Shown: positions 30,201 to 40,200 of the stretch, one piece after another
Layout: each line of letters starts with the position of its first letter
Position numbering within the stretch: position 1 is the first letter of the stretch
Assembly: GCA_963970005.1 (NCBI GenBank)
Contig: CAXAMN010021562.1
Coordinates: 961,321-1,025,320, forward strand
Length of the DNA stretch: 64,000 nucleotides
Source: Durusdinium trenchii
Taxonomy: Eukaryota > Sar > Dinophyceae > Suessiales > Symbiodiniaceae
Reading direction: 5' to 3'
Notes under the pieces: model-generated
What the model was told of the DNA's origin: nothing
Seen by the model: the letters and a program-made list of their open reading frames with translations, nothing else
Databases searched by the model: none
Program-made: the position numbers and the translations under genes

Positions 30201-32488
30201 TGAAGATTACTCACCTGTTCAGGGATCAAAAGGACAATGAGAAGGCGACAGAAGCTTTCAGTTCAGAGAGGACAGATTTTTATGAGACCTCAGGACCTCT
30301 ACCAAGAACCAAGGGAGAAAATCTTGTAGAGGACTTGCTCACCAAGGGTGTTGCAGAACAAGCTTTTGAAGCAGGTGTTTTTCCTTCAGAGGAACCAAAG
30401 ATGGAAGTTGACCAGGAGGAAGCCAAGGAAGAGTCAACACCACACTTTCTGTCAAGAGAGATAGGTGAGGACTCGACTGCATCGCACTTACCATCAGGTG
30501 AGATGGATGCTAACCTTGATGATACTTCAGGTCAACGGAAATCTAAGAAAGGCCGCCTGAATAAGATTCCTGATCCTCATTTTCATGAAGAAGTTCAGGA
30601 TGATGCAACCATGGAAGAGAAGAAAGAGGCGGTGGAGAAAATAAAAGAGGTCAGAGAGGATGATGGAGAGAAGAAATTGGAGGCTGAAGTCCAAGAATCT
30701 TTTCCATCTGAAGTAGTTGTTGAAAAGGATACAACAAAAGCTGACAATACCTATGAGTTGCATACTTCACCTTTGAAGTTGCTTGGAGAGCTTACAGGAG
30801 ATCCAGGTATTGGCTTTTATCAACTACGCTTCAGGGAAACTCATGCAAGATTGCTGAATCATGTTTGTTTCAGAAAAGGTGAGATTTCCCATCCTCATTA
30901 TCAGTCAAGGATCAACGAGAATGATTTTGTTCGATCCATTCGAAATGTCTGTCCAGTACCTCCACCTGTTTGTTATGAACATGAACGAGGGCATGATTTG
31001 AGGAGATTCTTCATCAATGATGACCGCATCATTTATTTGGATGGCAGGTATCAGGTCGATCCAAGGGCCCTTGAAAGGGCAGGTCATGCTCGAGAAGAAT
31101 TGGAGGATACGAAGAAGGAACTCAAGAAGGAACTGGAATCATACGGTCCCAAGGGACCCAGTTGGGACTTTGTCACCTTCTATGAAGAGCTGTGCAGAAG
31201 GTTCCTCAAAGGAAGAATAGAAGAACCATATGGAACTAACTTATTGGCCAGCTCAGAGTCCTTGACATTTTTATCCTGGAACTATGGCAACATGGTTCGT
31301 GGTCAGAAGTACACCACACCAAGGTTTCTCCAAGGACTTGATGGTGCAATGAAGCCACGCAAACAGAGCGCCATGTCACTTCAGAATGAGCAATTTGAGA
31401 ACAACCTTTTCTTCAATATGCTTTTCTTTTTACGTGCACATGTCGTGATTCTCCAGGAAGCTCATCTTCTTGTTCCTGCCAAGGAATTTATTGAGCAAAA
31501 GAATTGGACAGTTTGTTTCAATGATTGGGAGAATCTTGCAGTGATGGCTAGATTGGCACCAGGTGGATATGTCAAGATCATTGCTGGACATGATCAAGAA
31601 CTTGGTCATTGTGAACAACGTGATGTAACTTGGGCTATCTACGAGATTTGTTTTGGAGAAACAAGGCCTCGTCAAGATTTCAAGGATGCAGACTTTGAAT
31701 TTGATGACTATGGTCCTGAGGACAAGCGTGTTCCACTTACTCGAGCGAACATGCATACCATCAGAGTCTGTAATTATCATGTTGATACACACCGTGCTGT
31801 GGATGCCCACCTACTGACAGGAGAACAGACAGCATTGATGCTTTACGAGTGTTTTGTCTATGAGGTGGACATCATTTCTGGTGATGCAAATAGTTTGGCC
31901 TACAGAATGTCTGGGTACAAAAGGCAGCCAATGGCTAACTACTATTACAGCACCATGCAGCATTGGATCCGCAGGTTTTCAGAAGCTCGTGTAAAAGCAG
32001 ATCCTGGTATCAAAGCACCTATTCCCAGAACATTTTATAGTTCAACTTCACAAGTCCTCAAGAATTGTGAAGATTACTTTGACAAACTCTGGGAAGAATA
32101 TTCTACTGTTGAAAAGGAAGAATACCAAGGATCAAGGCTTGGCGATACATGTTTGTCTACCATTGTTGAATGGGGTCATTCAATGAGTGAAGAGGAATAT
32201 GAAAATTCCACAGTGAGCACGAAGGAGTTCATCTGTAACTTTTCAGAGAACTTTGCGGTGATTGACACAGAGGTTATGTGCTCAAGGCCCACTGACGAGG
32301 ATAGTCATGGTCCAATGTTTATTTCACTCAGACCAGCTTCCCTTTCATCTGGAGACAGAAGACAGTATCGCATGGGACCAACGCTTCAAGAGGCGAACGT
32401 GCGGAGGAAGGAGAGACAAAAGCAGAATAAAAGGAAAGGAAGGCCGCCAACTTCTGATCAAGCAACTCCATCGTTTGCAGCGGCATAA
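27266..32488 (+). CDS. ORF2: Tpt1/KptA-like RNA 2'-phosphotransferase domain plus EEP nuclease domain, 1740 aa
   Basis: I chose ATG 27266; a GTG 21 bases earlier is in frame but less likely. Residues about 115-345 match the Tpt1/KptA fold, the NAD-dependent enzyme that removes 2'-phosphates from spliced RNA. The motifs are LRH (R127, H128), NQGH (207-210), GRDYVHF (R270) and SNNGVVL. Three of the four residues usually called essential look conserved; the arginine before NQGH sits two positions early (R203). Residues about 1333-1690 match the EEP (APE1/DNase I-like) nuclease fold: SWN (N1339), LQEAH (E1398), a YHVDTH histidine segment, SGDAN (D1540, N1542) and DSHGP (H1681). The middle is acidic and lysine-rich, probably flexible. 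This EEP domain is normal in non-LTR elements, not in copia. Roles in cutting or repairing RNA or target DNA are inference. Confidence 0.9.
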   Translation: MTGQGASNMVNIFEYARNWSQKVPWGQPQNWANRLRRPRTPVEFHRNSEQDELILTDILAMCLAPENHDKFNFRVRWFAEVARYALGYVTQEEEDEYERSRQFVATRVAWRQNDYGKIATGLNYMLRHDRSLDRLMDRRAMIELMPLITEGTARMPSPFRIYPNSFFAILHSDEKQRFHLVIRLDKNVWHNTGNQYDMPFSMRLGVNQGHTGLMQNISPEKLNHRLTSIEARCLGHVFHVTRRENWASIERYGLMRDPQSWNRRNRGEGRDYVHFMYSNPQTLPYIPLGPGTVVPRDYGQPLYVKLDVIRWLQAGRPLYFSNNGVVLAHCDVEPTYLDICVDEPRPEDAPEPAKELINSLPAEKIMEKINREKEQQDRLRSLFTRLSQDPAFAHETLRRINAFEPGVEQARRHMLLWLDELTYDAIVRFFSSDNDPRREYNRSRLRSRQVMPEGHYQMPPGWSLIPPKEIDDRDPWSILGYSTPKLIVDGDGVTSRSLFMVHPLVLSKDQQNLVKADEEVIRFDHLWRDITSRRPTARTSEEPQQDEEDDSAHVAEREMTWFIQNVNNLVLNPWMIYDIGMVSLHDRVGTRVLQSTGEDVILVRDWDRLTRHQREYFCRRYKLLRPSVYGTEEDPKTYAPSFEPGISQWMELAQTGYQQFFFIRAWENGRRWAEILTDHGISSVELSSFLDMCRDPKLLGWNFGIPEPQWDNFGNTVEEAFNNPLFAKLHYRFKQEEEIGRVMHLVSELVCDFFIKVLPKWVLDHSILWEEFMILDPHTKLPVYKTSEAALQAERNPEKYHTHFAMNFKKFRFSARIVWYLIDRDRNHLESFLHNSNSRFVQHACYQLRDYVQARVAVSDPLYEMIKKEEFERQYNSKFLEAISCSRVVVEPVSSGAYEPSSKLNLRVLQDILKGIFKIQKDEELAKERDEEEEQAAQNISYLLADDMELDFDDDDVPVWRSIVDKYRGGDQVLQGEAVKITHLFRDQKDNEKATEAFSSERTDFYETSGPLPRTKGENLVEDLLTKGVAEQAFEAGVFPSEEPKMEVDQEEAKEESTPHFLSREIGEDSTASHLPSGEMDANLDDTSGQRKSKKGRLNKIPDPHFHEEVQDDATMEEKKEAVEKIKEVREDDGEKKLEAEVQESFPSEVVVEKDTTKADNTYELHTSPLKLLGELTGDPGIGFYQLRFRETHARLLNHVCFRKGEISHPHYQSRINENDFVRSIRNVCPVPPPVCYEHERGHDLRRFFINDDRIIYLDGRYQVDPRALERAGHAREELEDTKKELKKELESYGPKGPSWDFVTFYEELCRRFLKGRIEEPYGTNLLASSESLTFLSWNYGNMVRGQKYTTPRFLQGLDGAMKPRKQSAMSLQNEQFENNLFFNMLFFLRAHVVILQEAHLLVPAKEFIEQKNWTVCFNDWENLAVMARLAPGGYVKIIAGHDQELGHCEQRDVTWAIYEICFGETRPRQDFKDADFEFDDYGPEDKRVPLTRANMHTIRVCNYHVDTHRAVDAHLLTGEQTALMLYECFVYEVDIISGDANSLAYRMSGYKRQPMANYYYSTMQHWIRRFSEARVKADPGIKAPIPRTFYSSTSQVLKNCEDYFDKLWEEYSTVEKEEYQGSRLGDTCLSTIVEWGHSMSEEEYENSTVSTKEFICNFSENFAVIDTEVMCSRPTDEDSHGPMFISLRPASLSSGDRRQYRMGPTLQEANVRRKERQKQNKRKGRPPTSDQATPSFAAA

Positions 32489-33398
32489 TTACTGAGCGAA
32501 GGCTGAAATTTAAATGATGGCTAGGAAGTGAAGATACTTCTGGTTACAGTTGATACTTTGCTTCCAGGCTTGACTTTAAGTTGCCAGGCTGAAGTTCTAA
32601 TGAACTCTGGTTTGCAATGAGGAGAAACTTTTTATCAAAGAAGATACTCCTGCATTCCAGGTTTATACGCTTTAGCATGTAGATAGGTATGGACAGTTTT
32701 ACATAACTGATGATATCTATCATCACCGCTCTTATGAAGTGACCTCTAATGGACAACCAGTCATGGTTGATGATTAAGTCATTTCATGATTTGCAATTGT
32801 AGTGCAAGATTTTTGTACATACATTTGCCGGTATCTCCTTCTTGTGTTTTGATGTGAATGTGAAAGAGAGTCCTTTTGATGCAGTTTATTTTGTCTGTGA
32901 ATGAAAGCGGTCGAGACCACGTCACGAGAAGATTATTCCTCGGACCGTACGCTCCTTGCATTTTGCAAGGCATCTTAATTCATTGCACTGTGCGGTCTTG
33001 AATTTTTAGTTCTTTGTTACGCGAGTGTCGTTTACTGCTTTTATAGGTCTCTGTGTAAGAAGCCGCTTTCCCTTTTTAGTTGATTTAGCTCAGGCCATAA
33101 AGAGCTAGTGAGCGCCGGTACATGGTATCTTCGCCAGCGAAAAGTACAGTCTCCAGCCGAGGTACATTATCGCTTTGATTTTGTACTTGAGGTGAGTCAG
33201 CTATTGCTCCCTCACTGTATTTAGTAGCTATGAGATTACCTTCTCTGAAGTGTGAAAATACACTGGATTAGGTAAGTACATGGCACCGTAGTTTTCTTTT
33301 AAGTTGTCAGAGCTAACTGGACTGTTTTAGCCTTGCAGTAGAAAAAGAGTATGCGACATACGCAATCAGCTAGAAGTGGACATGAATCTTGTGCCTGC
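32489..33398 (+). other. 3' untranslated region of the element
   Basis: About 0.9 kb between the ORF2 stop and the 3' LTR, without a coding frame of note. A purine run GTAGAAAAAGAG at 33338-33349 could serve as a displaced polypurine tract. Confidence 0.6.
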
Positions 33399-33574
33399 TG
33401 AAAAGTAGAGCCTACCTGTACAGGGTTCCACTCCAACAGCTGATATAGTGTGTCCATGCTTGACTGCTTCAAGGCTCAAGAGAGGGTCAATGGACCTAAT
33501 AGGATAAGACTCTGCGTGAGCAAAAGACACTAGCGGTCTGCACCTCTATCGTGTACGCCCTAGTCACTCTTTCA
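33399..33574 (+). repeat. 3' LTR, 176 bp
   Basis: Matches 18263-18438 at 175 of 176 positions (T at 33549). It ends CTCTTTCA and is followed at once by CCCCC. Confidence 0.95.
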
Positions 33575-33579
33575 CCCCC
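33575..33579 (+). repeat. Target-site duplication, right copy (CCCCC)
   Basis: First bases of a C-rich tract of about 36 bases (33575-33609). It matches the five C before the 5' LTR. The insertion target was evidently a C-rich tract. Confidence 0.6.
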
Positions 33580-33783
33580 TCCCCCCTCTCCCCCCCTCCC
33601 CCCCTCCCCTATGTAAGTATTGGTGTTTGCGCTGTCTCTTGTTTGTACTTTTTTGGCTTCCATGTCATATGTTGCTTTGTTTTTCTTTTGTGAGGACATG
33701 TAAGTTATGTTGAATCTATATGTAATAAGAAAAATGTATCTGAAGCAAGTTTTTGCCTCGTCTAACTTGACTCCCCCCTCCCC

Positions 33784-33883
33784 NNNNNNNNNNNNNNNNN
33801 NNNNNNNNNNNNNNNNNNNNNNNNNNNNNNNNNNNNNNNNNNNNNNNNNNNNNNNNNNNNNNNNNNNNNNNNNNNNNNNNNNN
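33784..33883. other. Assembly gap of 100 N, flanked by C runs
   Basis: Exactly 100 N. The left flank GTCTAACTTGACTCCCCCC closely resembles the left flank of the first gap. The right flank is also C-rich. Confidence 0.95.
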
Positions 33884-34702
33884 CCCCGCCCTCCCCCCCC
33901 AAGAACATCCCGAATGTATGTAGCTCACATATATCATAGCTAAAGTGAAAGGTTGTGCGCGCTTCCTTCTTCTCGTCGTTCTTCTCTTGTCGTTGTCCAT
34001 GCATGGCGCTTCTGCTTTGCATGCGTTTTTCTCAGGTTTTGCACCTGCACTCACGTATCTATCGTTTTTTGCAGACTCAGACTGCTTGGAAATCCCCATG
34101 CCACACATGTCCTCATTACTCTCTTGTATCATGTCTGACGGAGTGCTATGTACGTTTGCTGCTTCGCACGGTCTACTTCGCTCATTGTGTCACATGTCAT
34201 ATAATTTGTCTTCTTGCTTGGCAGGCTATACTTTGCATCCCCCAATTTCATCTCCCTGTTCTCTTATTGTATCATAATGCACATCATTTCATGTAGGCTC
34301 CTCTGTTGCTCCAGCTGTGTTCTGGATGATGCTGTTACTTTTTCTGCTCTGTTGCAGTCTTTCCTCTTGACGCAAAAGGTAATCCGCATCTTGGGACCAT
34401 TGGCTGAAAAGGCCGGCGGAACAACCCGCAGGGTGTAATACCCCAAGCACGTGCTGAGGCACCCCCCCAAAAGTTGAAAATGCCACCAAGCAGTTTCCAA
34501 AAATCTCCAAAAACACATCCACCCAATTCAGTTCGCGCTCACTTGAAGCCGCAAAGGAAACTTGTCAAACCCGGGGGGGGCAGGTTAATAGCATGTCATA
34601 TCACGTCATCCCATGTCAAAAACCCCAGCGACGAGTCGAAGGCTACCTGGTCCCCCGAAACTCCGGCGAGAGAGTCCGACTTTCGTCCTCCCGCCAAGAG
34701 GC

Positions 34703-34780
34703 GCTCAAGGCTCCGTACTTGCAACGCTCGAAGGGCTTCGAGTCATCATAGCAACCCCCAAAGAGCTCCTTCTCCCAGCC
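34703..34780 (-). CDS. DUF3626-like protein, exon 2 found (last exon before the retroelement)
   Basis: A 78-base exon after acceptor CCTGTCTGACAG. It encodes GWEKELFGGCYDDSKPFERC then KYGALS. WExxLFGG-YD and KYGAL are motifs I associate with DUF3626 proteins. Joining S to the VMNDYRG exon at 17508 needs a GC donor (AGC then GCCTCT). A GT donor 47 bases further (ACCAG then GTAGCC) is possible but would not join in phase. I prefer the GC donor because the family motif then reads KYGALSVMNDYRGV without a break. Confidence 0.6.
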
Positions 34781-34828
34781 CTGTCAGACAGGGTGAAAAG
34801 GTCCTCTTTGGGGAACTGGGAATATGAA

Positions 34829-34871
34829 GAATCATCATCATCATCATCACCACCATCACCATCATCATCAT
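34829..34871. repeat. ATC trinucleotide microsatellite
   Basis: ATC/ACC repeat lying in the intron upstream of the exon at 34780-34703. Confidence 0.9.
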
Positions 34872-35272
34872 AGAAAAGTCATGAGCAAACTGTCGGACCA
34901 CTTGCCAGAGAAAAAAGAAAAAGAACGAAGAAGAAGACACCATCAAACACCACAACTGCACCTGGTGGAATGGCCTTCCGCTTCGGCACGATCCAACACC
35001 AAAACTCTCCCAGTCTCGTCTCGCCGGGTGGGCCACGGGCAAGGAACGGCAAGGAATCCAAAAGGTATCCCCCACAGATCCACAACTGCAGCTGAAATGA
35101 TGAAATGTGGGTGTTTCAAACGAAACATATATCACAACACCCCTGCAGGTATGGGATGAGAATGAACTTTGCGAAAACCAGTGTAAACAACCGACCCCGA
35201 AAACCGAATGGAACCGATGTGTTCTGGTCCATGTTCAATCAATCTAGCCTTTCGGATGATGTTGCCATCATC

Positions 35273-35323
35273 AAGGGCGCCACAAGAAGTTCCCGTCTCG
35301 AACTGGTTGCGGTAGAATTCGTC
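35273..35323 (-). CDS. DUF3626-like protein, exon 1 found
   Basis: A 51-base segment encoding DEFYRNQFETGTSCGAL, starting after CATGTCCGAG and ending at a possible GA donor (CTT then GATGAT). YRNQFETGTS resembles the YRSQFETGTS motif that precedes WExxLFGG in DUF3626 members, so its order relative to the exon at 34780 fits. Boundaries are less sure than for the other exons. The frame is open further on both sides, and a small exon could lie between this and the next. Confidence 0.55.
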
Positions 35324-36041
35324 CTCGGACATGTCATCAAAGGCAGACAAATTTCCCCCCTCGTGGTGTTCATTGTGAAAACGATGCAAACAGTACTGAA
35401 TTCCTAAAGTTAAAATGGTAGTGTTTGGGCGATGGGTTTGCAAAGTGCAGAGTGCAAAGTGCAAAGTCCCTCAAATCTGGACATGAAGGGTGTCAAAAAC
35501 ACATGTTGTATGTTCGAAACTTTGTTCTTTCCCATACCCAGCAGTTCTGTATTGGGTCTCGATCGTGCACAACAGTCGCTGCAAAACTTAATGCTTGGAG
35601 TCCCGTGAGAAGAGGAGGCATTGTCAATCCCTTTTCCCCACCGCAGCAACTGCACATGATAAATGAAATTGAGCAAAAGAAAACATAAGTTTCACCGCCG
35701 GTTTCAGAAGGGAGTGGCTTGTGCCTGCTGGCGAGGAGTGTGGTTCCTGTTTGGGGTCTGCACACCTCCTGGTGGACGCAGCCAGATGGTTGGAGTCGCA
35801 GAGCCCCAGCCAAGCCAGATTTTTTGGTTCTTTTTAAGATGGTTCTCACAACGACAACCCCCACAGCGTCGTGACTGAGGCGCTCCACATGAGACCAAAG
35901 GCTTGTAAATCAAGCTTCCATGCCTCCTTCTAGGGAACAAAGCAAAATTTGAAATCAATAATTATATGTATATTACATGTATATATCATATTGGGTATTT
36001 GCCTCCATCCTTCGCCCAATCCTTGCACCCATGTGACCCAC
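35324..36041 (-). other. Probable intron or spacer
   Basis: No further exon of the DUF3626-like gene could be recognised here. Confidence 0.35.
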
Positions 36042-36120
36042 CTGTCTGAGGCCCAGAAACTGTTTCAAGGAACCGGCCCACGTTGTCAATGTGCACGTGG
36101 ATGCACATCGGCGCCAGGTC
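36042..36120 (-). CDS. Candidate exon, possibly upstream part of the DUF3626-like gene
   Basis: A 79-base exon with a good acceptor (CTCACCGACAG) and a good GT donor (CAGACAG then GTGGGT). It encodes DLAPMCIHVHIDNVGRFLET and then VSGPQT. It is on the right strand and about 0.7 kb upstream of the first recognised DUF3626-like exon, but membership in that gene is inference. Confidence 0.4.
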
Positions 36121-37144
36121 CTGTCGGTGAGGCGCAGGCCTTCACCCACGCAGCGTCGAAGCTCGACGGTCGCACCGTTGTCTGCACCAGAGGGCCACTG
36201 ACTAACAAGCACCAATGGAATTCATCTTCCAGGCACGTGGCACAATCAACTGTGCTGTCTGGGTACCTTGCACAGTTTCAGCATGTGCATCCTTGAACAG
36301 ACTCATTGTTCACGGACTTGGTCCATAGCGCTTCAAGCGCTTCAAGGGAGGAATCGATGCAACCGTATTCCAGGCCTGACCAGAATATCCAATTTGCCGT
36401 CTGTTCTAGTTACAGATTACGCTGAAAATAGAAGTTTTCAAACCAGGCCCGGGCAGCCCCTGGCCTCCCTACTCTGGAATGCAAAGCTGACCCCTGGCCT
36501 TCATCAGTGTGAAATAGAGACCGCTAGTCGCTCGCCCCAAAAAGGGATAGCCTAGTCTACACAGTTCATGTAAAGCTAGACAGCTCAGTGATCCCACAGC
36601 CATCGTGCAAAGTTTGGTCATGACTATGTACTGTATATAAATGTGAGTTGCTTCACCATGCACCTAAATCATCAATGCACACAATTGAAGTTATATATTA
36701 TGGGGATGAAGCAAAACTAGCACTGGCAAAGTAAAAACATGTGTGTTGACCCTAACTAATTGTTGTTGCTCAGGACTCAGGACGGTGAACCGATGGGTTT
36801 TTGGCCACAAGGATCCACAAGAACTTTGTCAAAAACCAAGTGAACAAAGGCTATTCCATGCGCGAGGAAATCAACCGTAGACGCTGGTCTAAAGCCTTTA
36901 GTAGAAGTCTTAAGCTCCAGCCTTACGATTTCGCAGAGTGAGAGTAGAATCTAGTAGAAAGTCCAACAAACTCTGCTGGCTCCTGCCATTTGGGCTCCTC
37001 CTCGACTTCAGTCCGCACATAGCCATAGAGTCCAAAAAATCTCATCAACAGTAAAAGAACCTCGCCCATCGACCCTGGATGACCCTGGTTGCCTTTTCTT
37101 GCCTTCCCTCCTTCGCCCTCCTTCTCCCCTGATCTCGGGATGTC

Positions 37145-37225
37145 CTGAATCCAGCCCAGCACTGCCTGCAGTTGTTCTTCCCCGTAGCCCAGCTCTGCAA
37201 AGCGCTCCCGCACCTCTGGTAGCGC
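37145..37225 (-). CDS. Candidate exon, unknown protein
   Basis: An 81-base frame encoding ALPEVRERFAELGYGEEQ and then LQAVLGWIQ, after acceptor CCGGGTGCAG. The end is uncertain; a GA donor after CAG is possible. The helix-loop pattern resembles a UBA-type three-helix segment, but I would not name it. It may be an N-terminal exon of the DUF3626-like gene. Confidence 0.35.
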
Positions 37226-40200
37226 CTGCACCCGGTAGGGACAGGAAGACCGGGACGAGTCGAAAAGCCTGGAGGATTGATTCATGAGTACAAGTGTCAA
37301 GGTAAAGGAAGACTTTGAGGATTGATAGATGTTGATAGGTTGGTTAGTTGCTAGGAAATACGGTTGGGACGCTGGTTGAGACCTACTTAACAGCCAAATG
37401 TCCTTTATGAAAAAGTGCTAAAATTATTGCAAATTGATTCTGGTTTGGGCTCGGTGGGGCTCCGTGACCACGAGGGGTGCGAAGAATGTATCACAGCCCG
37501 GCTTCTCACAACCTGCCCACAGTGGACAAGCCATATTCGTATACCAGGTAGGGAGGAGCACATTCCAGCTGCAAGTCACATTGAGGGAGATCACATTGAG
37601 GAAGAAACCAGCTGTATTAGCAACATGTCCATGAGGTCCATGAGGCCAAATCCTTCGCCCCACGAGTGTCTCACTCGGAACGTGGCGCCTTCTCGTGGTT
37701 CATCGCTGCATTGGCCCGCACATGCGCCAAGGCCTTGTGCTGGCACGGCACCAGGGACGCCACCTCGGCCATGGCAGGGAGGACGGGAAAGTCGGTTGCG
37801 AGAAGGGGCAGGTGGACTCCGTGGTGCTAGCTCTGGCTTTCACGTCTGCAGCAGAGTCCTTTTAATTTCTCTCTATTGAATTTGTACCGGCTTGGTGCGT
37901 CGGGTCATGAAACATGAAGACACCTCTCTGGTAGAATTATCGGGTGTGGGATTAATTACTCCCGTTGTCCGAGGCCTTAGAGATGGATTTGGAGACTCGA
38001 CTCCAGCGGCCCTGTTTTGGGGGGCATTGATCTTCCAGAACTGTCCCGAGGAAGCTAGGCCAACCATGTGAACCTCACAAGACTGGAGAGACAGGTGAGG
38101 ACCTCTTTCCCGTTTTTACCAGATTCATGGAATCATTATCAGTCAGGTGGGGACCATGCTGTGCCATCTTGGACATCTACTGTCAAATTGAGTGCTGACA
38201 TGTGCTGACACGGAGTGTTATGATTGTGATTAAGGAATCATTATGAGTTCACATGCAGCACGCCGAACTAGGCTACCTATTTGAGTCATTGGAGTGTTGC
38301 ATAGAGTAAAACAGCTAACACTATATGTCACAAACTCCCCGCTATGTGGTCCAGTAAAAATCACCGCATCATTCTTGATTTGTTTCACGCTCTTCTTTTC
38401 TTCAAACACCCATGCAAATCCTTCTCCCCCAAACACCCATGCAAATCCATCACGACCTGTCCCAATCCTGGCATGCGGCTGCACGCATCTCAGATTGTGG
38501 GAAGATCGAAGCCCAAAAGGCTTGCTGCTCCTCCAGGATCCCAACCTATCCACCGACAAAGCACTTGGAGTCCCCGAGATGGGGTGCGAGCTGGGGATCC
38601 CTGCCCTTTCTGGGGGGCTAGGTGGTTAGGGGCCGGTTTGGAGAGTCCATGTTTCACTGACACAAGCTATGAAAATCGATGGCCACACCCCCAGTGAATT
38701 TTAGCAAAGGCAGGAGTTGTGAAGTCGATGTTCACCCTGCATGGTACCAGCACATTGAGGTAGAAAAACAATCTGTTCGTAGCCCCTAGTAGGCTGAGGC
38801 AAAGCCTCATCCATCATGCAGACCGTCGTACCGACCTTACTCCACTTTAGGCTTCGGGAATCACTGTCTAAACTAAACTGGACAGTACAAAACATCCCTT
38901 AAAACAACCATTCCATCATGGAGGACTTGTAACGTGTTCTGGAAGAATCACTGTCCCCAATTACTTCAAACTTTAAACGTTTAAACAGGAAAAGGTCTGC
39001 TGCCCGACACAGAAATTCTGTCGAAGGAGGGTTCCTTTTGGGGTTCGAAGGCAGGTTTGGACAAATGTGGAGATCTGGATCAAACCCATGCATTAGCAAT
39101 ATGGATTGATCAAATCCTGCCCAGCCAGCCGTTCTACTGACGCTTTTCTCAGCGCTTCACAACTGGCTTTGTCTCAGACGACATCGGTTCATCATATCGA
39201 GATGCGCCTCGGCGCCTGAAGGCATTCCCCCAATGAGTTCCAAAGTATTTGAAGCCACCTCTACGGCCTCCCTTCCTCCAACCCCGAAAAAAGCCACCGA
39301 CTCAGCCGTCTACGTCTTCAGCCTCCCGCAGTGCCGCCACCACCTCGCTATCGCGGGAGTCGTAGAAGATCCAGCTGGGAGGCACCACCTGTGACGCCCC
39401 GGTTGAACCGAAGTGGCACCACGAAACGGGCGACGCGGGTTTTTTTGCGGTCCGGCAACGGTCCGGTGGGGACCAGCCCCAAGTTAGTCCGAAATACTTT
39501 AGGGATCTTCAGGGTAAGTAAGGATGAAGAATACGCGAGAATACACACCCAAAAATTCTAGATCCAACTGGGATCCATTTAGGCTCATTGCTTTTACACT
39601 ATATATAATGATTAATGTCTATATATATATATAATATGTATATACTGGTGCTTTTGGATGAAGCTTCCTGTTCATCCTCGAAGTCACCCGCCTGACGTTC
39701 GGCCTTGCCATCCGACTCCTCTCCGAAACCAAAGAGCAGCCTGTCACGTGACCGACCAGCGAAGGCGCTTGAAACTGCCAAGAGCAGCTGCAAAGGTCGG
39801 TAGCAGGTTAGCCCCCACAAAAACTGTTTGGTTTCAGAGAAAAAAACAACAGTGGGTTTCAAAGGCATGAACTGTTGGGTTTCATAGTTTGGGTTTCATG
39901 AACTGTTCGTGCGTCATCAAAACCTCTAAGTCCTGCAGATTTGTTCAGAGGCCTCAGGTTCGGTGTCTGCGGACGTCGCTCACATCCTCTGTGCACCTTC
40001 TCTAAGTGACTGGCTTGAAGGAGGGTTGCATCAAAAACATATATGGGTGTCTTACAATACGGAGACCTCCCAAAGCCTTCCTGCAAGCACTCATTGGGCC
40101 AGGGGCGTCTCCCTATTAAAAATTAAATACACACCCATCTTCTTCCTTCTACCAATGAGCGACCTGACGGAGCAACCTGATGAGTTGACTGCGCAGCTTC

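Larger units (their letters stand above)
18263..33574 (+). mobile_element. Complete Ty1/copia-type LTR retrotransposon with a Tpt1 and EEP-nuclease second ORF
   Basis: A 15,312-bp element bounded by 176-bp direct repeats with TG and CA ends and a CCCCC target duplication. Inside are a primer-binding site, ORF1 (gag, protease, integrase, reverse transcriptase, RNase H in copia order), a second long ORF, and about 0.9 kb of 3' untranslated DNA. The LTR copies differ at one position (18413 C, 33549 T), so insertion is recent. It is unusually large for copia, mainly because of ORF2 and insertions in pol. It lies in antisense within an intron of a host minus-strand gene. No polypurine tract is obvious right before the 3' LTR. 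The nearest purine run, GTAGAAAAAGAG, is about 50 bases upstream. Confidence 0.95.
33575..34702 (-). other. Intron sequence right of the retroelement
   Basis: Continuation of the 17-kb intron of the DUF3626-like gene. It holds the C-rich target tract and the second assembly gap. No gene is seen. Confidence 0.45.

Noticed and set aside
33338-33349. Purine run as the true end of internal sequence, making a longer LTR
   Set aside because: The 5' copy matches only from TGAAAAG (18263), and TG/CA ends with equal 176-bp length fit exactly, although the region left of 18258 is not fully sequenced.
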